Part shown: positions 59,097-64,000 of the stretch, piece by piece
Layout: every line of letters starts with the position of its first letter
Position numbering within the stretch: position 1 is the first letter of the stretch
Assembly (NCBI RefSeq): GCF_022808175.1
Contig: NZ_JALGBX010000025.1
Coordinates: forward strand, 1-64,000
Source: Streptomyces sp. AP-93
GTDB lineage: Bacteria > Actinomycetota > Actinomycetes > Streptomycetales > Streptomycetaceae
DNA length: 64,000 nucleotides
Reading direction: 5' to 3'
The notes under the pieces: generated by a model
What the model was told of the DNA's origin: nothing
The model's input: only the letters and a program-made list of their open reading frames with translations
Database searches by the model: none
Program-made: the position numbers and the translations under genes

Positions 59097-59105
59097 CGGG
59101 TTCCC
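59043..59105. repeat. Seven tandem 9-bp repeats at the start of the acyl-CoA synthetase gene
   Basis: Units CGGGCTCAT or CGGGTTCTT, each 9 bp, run from 59043 to 59105. On the minus strand they encode the MSP and KNP tripeptides and extend into the ribosome-binding region. Changes in copy number would keep the reading frame and alter the number of in-frame ATG codons. Confidence 0.9.
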
Positions 59106-59215
59106 CTCCCCCTCGGGTCGTACCGACGACGCTAGGCACCGGGTAGCCGTCCGCGGCATGACCGGAAGCGTCACCCCCGCTGACCTCAGCGCTCATTGCG
59201 GCTACCGTCGGACCC

Positions 59216-60232
59216 ATGGGGAGGCGGACGGTCACCGTGCACCACGTGCGCGCCGTGCTCGCAGGAGCGCGCGGCAGCGGGCTGGACACCGTGCCGCTGC
59301 TGCAGGAGGCACAGATTCCGCCGCTGCTGCTGGGCGACGACCGGGCGCGGGTCACGCCGGCGCAGTTCGCGCGGCTGTTCCGGGCGCTGTACCGGGCCAC
59401 GCAGGACGAGTTCCTGGGCCTGTCCAGCGTCCCCAGCCGGCCCGGGACCTTCGCGATGATGTGCAGGGCCTCCCTGGGCTGCCGCGATCTCGGTGCGGCG
59501 GTGGAACGCTCCGCCACCTTCTACGGGCTGTTCCCGGGCGGTCCGGAGCTGGCGCTCGAAGTCGAGGGCGGGCAGGCGTGGTTCGCGGTGCGGAACGATT
59601 TCGCGCGGGACGAGGAGCGCTTCCTCACCGAGTGCGTGCTCGCCATCTGGCACCGGCTGAGCAGTTGGCTGATCGGCCGCCGCATCCCCCTGGCCTACGC
59701 CTCCTTCGCGTATCCGGCGCCGCCGCACGAGGCGGAGTACGAGCTGCTCTTCGACTGCCCGGTCCGCTTCGGCGAGGCGCGCACGGGCGCGGCCGTGGCC
59801 TTCGACGCGCACTGGCTGACGGCTCCGCTGGTACGGGACGAGGCCGCGCTCGACGCGATGCTGCGCCGGGCCCCCTTCGACCTGCTGTCCCGGCCGGCGT
59901 ACGGGACCACGGTCGCGGAGCAGGTCCGCCGGACCCTGACCCAGGCCCTGCGCGGCTCGCCGCGCCTGCCGGAACTGGGCGAGGTGGCCGGGCGACTGGC
60001 GGTGTCCCCGGCGACGCTGCGGCGGCGGCTCCAGCAGGAGGGCACGTCCTTCCAGCAGCTGAAGGACCACGTACGGCGCGATGCGGCGATAGCCGGCCTG
60101 GCGGAGAGCCGCGAACCCATCGCGGAACTGGCGGCCCGCCTGGGCTTCTCGGAGGACACGGCCTTCCACCGCGCCTTCCGCCGCTGGACCGGCACCACTC
60201 CGGGGGCGTACCGCATCGCGTCGGGCGGCTGA
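59216..60232 (+). CDS. AraC-family regulator (OruR/ArgR-like with Arabinose_bd-type N terminus)
   Basis: 338 aa. The N-terminal 200 residues resemble the AraC-type arabinose-binding-like domain (LLQEAQIPPLLLGDDRARVTPAQFARLFRAL and WFAVRND). The C-terminal double helix-turn-helix contains LGEVAGRLAVSPATLRRRLQQEGTSFQQLKDHVRRD and IAELAARLGFSEDTAFHRAFRRWTGTTPGAYR. Regulators with this layout often control neighbouring lipid-catabolic genes. The divergent acyl-CoA synthetase is a likely target, but this is inferred. The ATG is 120 bases from the synthetase start. Confidence 0.88.
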   Translation: MGRRTVTVHHVRAVLAGARGSGLDTVPLLQEAQIPPLLLGDDRARVTPAQFARLFRALYRATQDEFLGLSSVPSRPGTFAMMCRASLGCRDLGAAVERSATFYGLFPGGPELALEVEGGQAWFAVRNDFARDEERFLTECVLAIWHRLSSWLIGRRIPLAYASFAYPAPPHEAEYELLFDCPVRFGEARTGAAVAFDAHWLTAPLVRDEAALDAMLRRAPFDLLSRPAYGTTVAEQVRRTLTQALRGSPRLPELGEVAGRLAVSPATLRRRLQQEGTSFQQLKDHVRRDAAIAGLAESREPIAELAARLGFSEDTAFHRAFRRWTGTTPGAYRIASGG

Positions 60233-60249
60233 GGCGCGCCCTGGCGCTC

Positions 60250-60804
60250 CTATCGGGTGGCGCTGGGCACCTGGAGGGTGAACAGGCCGCAGTCGCAGCC
60301 GCCGTTGCCGTTGCCGGTGGAGCAGGAGCCCTTCGGGGTCGCGGCGGCGGCCGGGGCCGGGGCGGAGCAGCCCGTGGGGACGGCTTCCGCACAGGTGTTG
60401 CCCGCGCAGGACCGGCAGGCGTTCATCTCGCAGCTGCGGCAGGCGGAGGCGGGGGCGTTGCAGCCGCGGCAGGCGCTGACCGCACAGGTGGCGCAGGTGG
60501 CGCAGGTGGCGCAGGTGGCGCAGGCGACGTCGCAGGAGGTGCAGGCGTTCATCTCGCACGCGGTGCAGGCCGAGGCGGGGGCGTTGCAGCCCCGGCAGGC
60601 GCTGACGCCGCAGGACGCGCAGAGCTGCGTACCGCTGCCGCAGCCGCCGCGCTCGGTCCGCTCACCGCAGTCACAGGCGCGGGCGCGGGCGCTCCGGGCG
60701 CTCCGGGCGCTCGGCGCGGGGCGGCCGTCGCGGCGGATACCGGTGCCGGCCTCGGCGGCGATGCGCAGCGCGGTCCAGCTCTTCCAGCCATCCCACAGAA
60801 CCAC
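60250..60804 (-). CDS. Extremely cysteine-rich protein with duplicated CxxC blocks
   Basis: 184 aa if started at the GTG at 60804; a TTG at 60834 would add 10 residues. About 27 Cys are present, nearly all in C-x2-C spacing. The block VSACRGCNAPASAC-x2-CEMNAC-x-SC occurs twice, separated by DVACATCATCATCATCA. The DNA is repetitive (9-bp GTGGCGCAG units). The N terminus is Trp-rich and basic; the C terminus has GNGGCDCGLFTL. No signal peptide is clear. Multiple CxxC pairs suggest binding of several zinc or other soft-metal ions. Reading frame, bias and repeated motifs support a real gene, but the family is unknown to me and the RBS is weak. Confidence 0.6.
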   Translation of the reverse strand: MVLWDGWKSWTALRIAAEAGTGIRRDGRPAPSARSARSARARACDCGERTERGGCGSGTQLCASCGVSACRGCNAPASACTACEMNACTSCDVACATCATCATCATCAVSACRGCNAPASACRSCEMNACRSCAGNTCAEAVPTGCSAPAPAAAATPKGSCSTGNGNGGCDCGLFTLQVPSATR

Positions 60805-61021
60805 CCACCAACACAGAACGTTCCCAGTTAGCAAACCTACGCCAGGCGGGTGGTTCTTTCAGTGATCTTGATGAAATCCCGTGCCGCGGCTCGGAGCGCC
60901 TTGTGTGCCGCCATCGGCGTGCTGCCAGAGTCCTCCCTCGGACAGCACGTGGAGCCGCTCAGGTCAGGTGCGGCCGTCGGGCTGGAAGGAGAGGGATGTA
61001 CAGAGCCAGAGAGCGGGACGC

Positions 61022-64000
61022 ATGCTGAGCAACCACCTCTACAGGCGTGCCTTCACCACCGTCAGCAGCGTTCTCCTCGTACTGCAGTCGCTCACGATCC
61101 TCGGCCCCGCCGCCTCCCCCGCGTGGGCGGGCGACGACCGCAGGATCGGCACCGGCAACAACGAGCCGCACAACGCCACCGCCAACCCCCGCAGGCCCGG
61201 ACAGGTCGCCGTCATGGAGGGCTGCACTGTCCACATCGACCTCAACTACGGGCGGGACGGCTTCCCGATCACGCGGACGTCGACCGTCGCCCCGTGCAAC
61301 GGCGACCCCGTGCTCGGCTTCGATGCCGACGGGAACCTCTTCGTCACGCACCTGTCGCGCGGCGGCCTGAACACCAACCCGACCCCCGCCCGGCTCGGGG
61401 TCGGGGTCGGCCGGATCAACGACACCACGACGACGGGGACCCAGACCTACACCCCCGTCCAGGTCAGCCCGAACGGCAACATCGACCACGACAAGCAGTG
61501 GCTGGTGGTCGATTCCAACCCCACCAGTCCGTACGCGGGCAACCTCTACATCGTCTGGACGGAACTCCCCGCCGCCGGCGGCTCGCGGATCCTGTTCTCA
61601 CGCTCCACGAACGGCGGCACGACCTGGTCCGCCGCGGCCGCCCTCTCCCAGGCCGGCGAGGGCTTCGTCTGGCCCTCGCACGCGGCCGTCGCACTGAACG
61701 GCGACCTCTACGTCGCCTACCACACCGACACCTGCGCCGGTGATGGAGCAGTGGGTTCGACCCAGCTGCTCCGGGACGGCTCCGGCGGCGCCGACTTCGC
61801 CGCCGGCACCCCCCAGCAGCGGACGGTGCCGTTCGGGGCGGGCCAGGCCGACGTCACCTGCAACCGGCAGAACAACCCGGCCACCGAGATCCCCGGGACC
61901 GACTTCTGGCTCCAGGGCGCCGTGCAGCCGTGGATCCTGCCCGACCCGGCCCGGGCCGGAAACGTCTACGTCGTCGGCAATGACGACCCCGACAACAACT
62001 ACGGGAACGCCGACGACGCCGACGTCGTCATCGCCCGCTCCACGGACAACGGCCTGAACTTCACCCGGGGCCGGGTCGACCACGGACCGGGCCAGACGTT
62101 CGCCGTCATGCCCAACGCCCACATCGACCAGGACGGCAACGCCGTCGTCACCTGGTACGACAACCGCAGCGGCCGGCGCAACGGCGGTACCGGACCGAAC
62201 GGGGCCGACAACTTCCTGCTGGAGCTGTACGGCACCACCAGCCGGGACGGCGGCCAGACCTGGACGCAGGACTTCCGCGTCAGCGACTCCCCCTTCGACC
62301 CGGACCGCAATGCCCCGTGCCGCTTCGGCAACTTCGCCGGCTGCGGCACCATGGTCGCCGGCGAGACCCGGCGGACCCTGCGGATCGGCGAGTACAACGG
62401 GGTGTGGGCGGCGAACGGGATCGCCTACGCGTCCTGGACCGGCAACACCACCCCGCCCACCCCCACCGCACCCTCAGCGGGCAACCAGGACACCTACTTC
62501 GACGTCTTCTCGATGCTCGGGGCCTTCCCCGACTCCCACGAGCCCAACGAGTCGATCGACCACGCCGTGGCCGCCGACCTCGGCTCGAACGAGCAGTTCA
62601 ACCGGCGTGGCCTCACCCTGCACACCGCGACCGACGTGGACTTCTTCCGGGTCACGCCCCGTCACACCGGCCACCTCACCACCGAGATCCGGTTCAACGA
62701 GGTGATCGCCCCGCTCGCGGTCCGCGCGTACGACAAGTTCGGCAACCGCGTCGCCACCGGCACCGTCTCCACCCGGGCCGGTACCTCCACCGGCCTGCTC
62801 GCGATCCCGGTCGTCCAGGACGAGCCGTACTACGTCGTGGTCAGCGCCGCCGGCGTGACCGACCCGACCCGCCCCGGCGACGCCTCACCGACCGACCCGC
62901 CGCAAGGCACGTACGACCTCGTCGTCGCCAACCGCGCGGCCCCCGAGCCCTTCAGCCTGGACCTCAAGCAGCAGTCCGACTCGGGCCGCTCCGACATGGA
63001 CGACGTCACCAAGGTCGCCGGACCGGATCTCTTCCTCCGCGTGAACGACGCCGAGCTGCGCTCCGCCGGCATTCAGCTGTCCCCGCAGAACACCACGCCC
63101 GCCCTCACCGACGACGCCCCCGGCTACAAGGTGGCCGTGGAGCGCGACGGGGAGCGCGTCGGCTTCGCCACGCCCGTCGACCCGACGAACAAGCCGGGGC
63201 TGTACCAGATCCGCCTGGACCCGGTCCTGCGGGAGGGCGAGAACCAGATCACCGCCGAGGTGATCATCGTCGACCCGTCCGACGATCCCCGCGTCGCCGG
63301 CACCACCCGCGTCACCGGCTCGGGCGCGGAGAGCGCCCACGCACTCGTGATCACTCTGGACACGGTCGCGCCGGCCGGGCCGGCCGCCGCCCCCGACCTG
63401 CTGGCCTCCAGCGACAGCGCGGGCAGCGACGTCGACAACATCACCACCATCATCAAGCCCGCCTTCCAGGGCTCGTCGGTCGAGCCGAACGCGCTGGTCC
63501 GGCTGCGGACCACCCCGGCGGGCGGCAGCCCGGCCGTGGTCGGCACGGACACCGTCACCCCGGCCGGTGAGTACGAGGTCGTCAGCTCCGCGCTGCGCGA
63601 CGGCCGGTACGACGTCTCCGTCCTCCTGGAGGACCTCGCCGGCAACGTGAGCCCGGCCTCTCCCTCCCTCCCGGTGACCATCGCCAAGCACTCGCTCAGC
63701 CTCACGGGCGCCACGGCGAACGTGCTGGTCGACATCGCCGAGGGCCAGGTGACGGGCTACCCGGGCATCCCGGGCGGTTTCGCCGGCATCCAGGGGATCC
63801 CCGTCGTCAACCTCGACGCGAACGGGCACGGCGCGGCCGTCACGGGCGGGTCGGGCGACGACCGGCTCACCTTCACCCCGCTCGGCGTCAGCAGCGGCCG
63901 GCTGGAGCGGGCGGGCTCCCGGCAGGTGCTGAACTTCTACAACGTCACCGGTGACGTGGAGATCAGCACCGACGGCGGAGACGACGAGGTGACCATCGTG
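61022..64000 (+). CDS. Large secreted Asp-box (sialidase-like) protein, incomplete at the window end
   Basis: At least 993 aa; the frame is open to the last base. The ATG follows GAGAGCGGGA. The signal peptide is RRAFTTVSSVLLVLQSLTILGPAASPAWA, cleaved near residue 36. Three Asp-box blades are visible: FSRSTNGGTTWS, ARSTDNGLNFT and TSRDGGQTWT, the beta-propeller repeats of sialidases and related proteins. A PPC-like region (DSHEPNESIDHAVAADLGS to DVDFFRVTPRHTGHLTTEI) follows, then Ig-like segments with LDTVAPAGPAAAPDLLASSDSGSD-like Ca2+-binding stretches. The last 60 residues (TGGSGDDRLTFTP, DVEISTDGGDDEV) look like a beta-helical repeat start. Sialidase catalytic residues cannot be confirmed, so the enzyme activity is open. 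Confidence 0.8.
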   Translation, partial: MLSNHLYRRAFTTVSSVLLVLQSLTILGPAASPAWAGDDRRIGTGNNEPHNATANPRRPGQVAVMEGCTVHIDLNYGRDGFPITRTSTVAPCNGDPVLGFDADGNLFVTHLSRGGLNTNPTPARLGVGVGRINDTTTTGTQTYTPVQVSPNGNIDHDKQWLVVDSNPTSPYAGNLYIVWTELPAAGGSRILFSRSTNGGTTWSAAAALSQAGEGFVWPSHAAVALNGDLYVAYHTDTCAGDGAVGSTQLLRDGSGGADFAAGTPQQRTVPFGAGQADVTCNRQNNPATEIPGTDFWLQGAVQPWILPDPARAGNVYVVGNDDPDNNYGNADDADVVIARSTDNGLNFTRGRVDHGPGQTFAVMPNAHIDQDGNAVVTWYDNRSGRRNGGTGPNGADNFLLELYGTTSRDGGQTWTQDFRVSDSPFDPDRNAPCRFGNFAGCGTMVAGETRRTLRIGEYNGVWAANGIAYASWTGNTTPPTPTAPSAGNQDTYFDVFSMLGAFPDSHEPNESIDHAVAADLGSNEQFNRRGLTLHTATDVDFFRVTPRHTGHLTTEIRFNEVIAPLAVRAYDKFGNRVATGTVSTRAGTSTGLLAIPVVQDEPYYVVVSAAGVTDPTRPGDASPTDPPQGTYDLVVANRAAPEPFSLDLKQQSDSGRSDMDDVTKVAGPDLFLRVNDAELRSAGIQLSPQNTTPALTDDAPGYKVAVERDGERVGFATPVDPTNKPGLYQIRLDPVLREGENQITAEVIIVDPSDDPRVAGTTRVTGSGAESAHALVITLDTVAPAGPAAAPDLLASSDSAGSDVDNITTIIKPAFQGSSVEPNALVRLRTTPAGGSPAVVGTDTVTPAGEYEVVSSALRDGRYDVSVLLEDLAGNVSPASPSLPVTIAKHSLSLTGATANVLVDIAEGQVTGYPGIPGGFAGIQGIPVVNLDANGHGAAVTGGSGDDRLTFTPLGVSSGRLERAGSRQVLNFYNVTGDVEISTDGGDDEVTIV

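Noticed and set aside
59043..59105. The short tandem repeats as a CRISPR array.
   Set aside because: The units are contiguous 9-mers without spacers, and no cas gene is present. No other array with regular spacers was seen in the window.

Overview
The window is a high-GC actinobacterial chromosome segment, almost certainly Streptomyces. Codon third positions are strongly G/C biased, GTG starts are common, and the genes present are typical of that genus: a 14-gene complex I operon, the futalosine menaquinone genes mqnA and mqnC, an XRE/DUF397/HATPase set, an NB-ARC remnant and a small cold-shock protein. I found no rRNA or tRNA genes and no CRISPR array.

Layout. (1) 1-5.0 kb: a HAD phosphatase, fumarylacetoacetase, a membrane acyltransferase and a tandem pair of paralogous secreted proteins of unknown function. 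(2) 5.07-21.0 kb, minus strand: the complete nuoA-nuoN operon. Nearly every gene overlaps its neighbour by 1-8 nt. A near-perfect Rex operator lies 79 bp upstream of nuoA. (3) 21-26 kb: a long AT-richer leader with 25-bp tandem repeats, a secreted NlpC/P60 hydrolase, a small secreted I36/crystallin-like protein, two lipoproteins sharing CM-x3-G motifs, and a small membrane protein coupled to an orphan PIN-domain protein. (4) 26.2-35.8 kb: the quinone block, with a geranylgeranyl reductase (probable menaquinone tail saturation), menG, mqnC and mqnA. Among these are a glutaminase, an orphan prepilin peptidase, an MBL-fold protein and a cold-shock gene. The quinone made here would feed complex I. 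(5) 35.9-40.9 kb: a TetR/hydrolase divergent pair with palindromic operators, a secreted lytic transglycosylase and a membrane-anchored DsbA-like protein. (6) 40.9-57.1 kb, accessory and scarred: decayed NB-ARC genes, an OYE/TetR/YciI module with three matching operators, a HATPase/XRE/DUF397 set, an ISL3 transposase stub, an ABC exporter with a frameshifted permease beside a small secreted protein, a complete IS3-family element, and fragments of an acyl-CoA synthetase and possibly a PP2C phosphatase. (7) 57.2-64 kb: an acyl-CoA synthetase with a repeat-expanded N terminus, an AraC regulator, an extremely Cys-rich protein and a very large secreted Asp-box protein that runs off the window.

Regions 1-4 look like conserved core chromosome centred on respiration. 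Region 6 has the density of gene fragments expected of a hot spot for insertion and deletion. All functional assignments rest on motifs and family recall, not on database searches.
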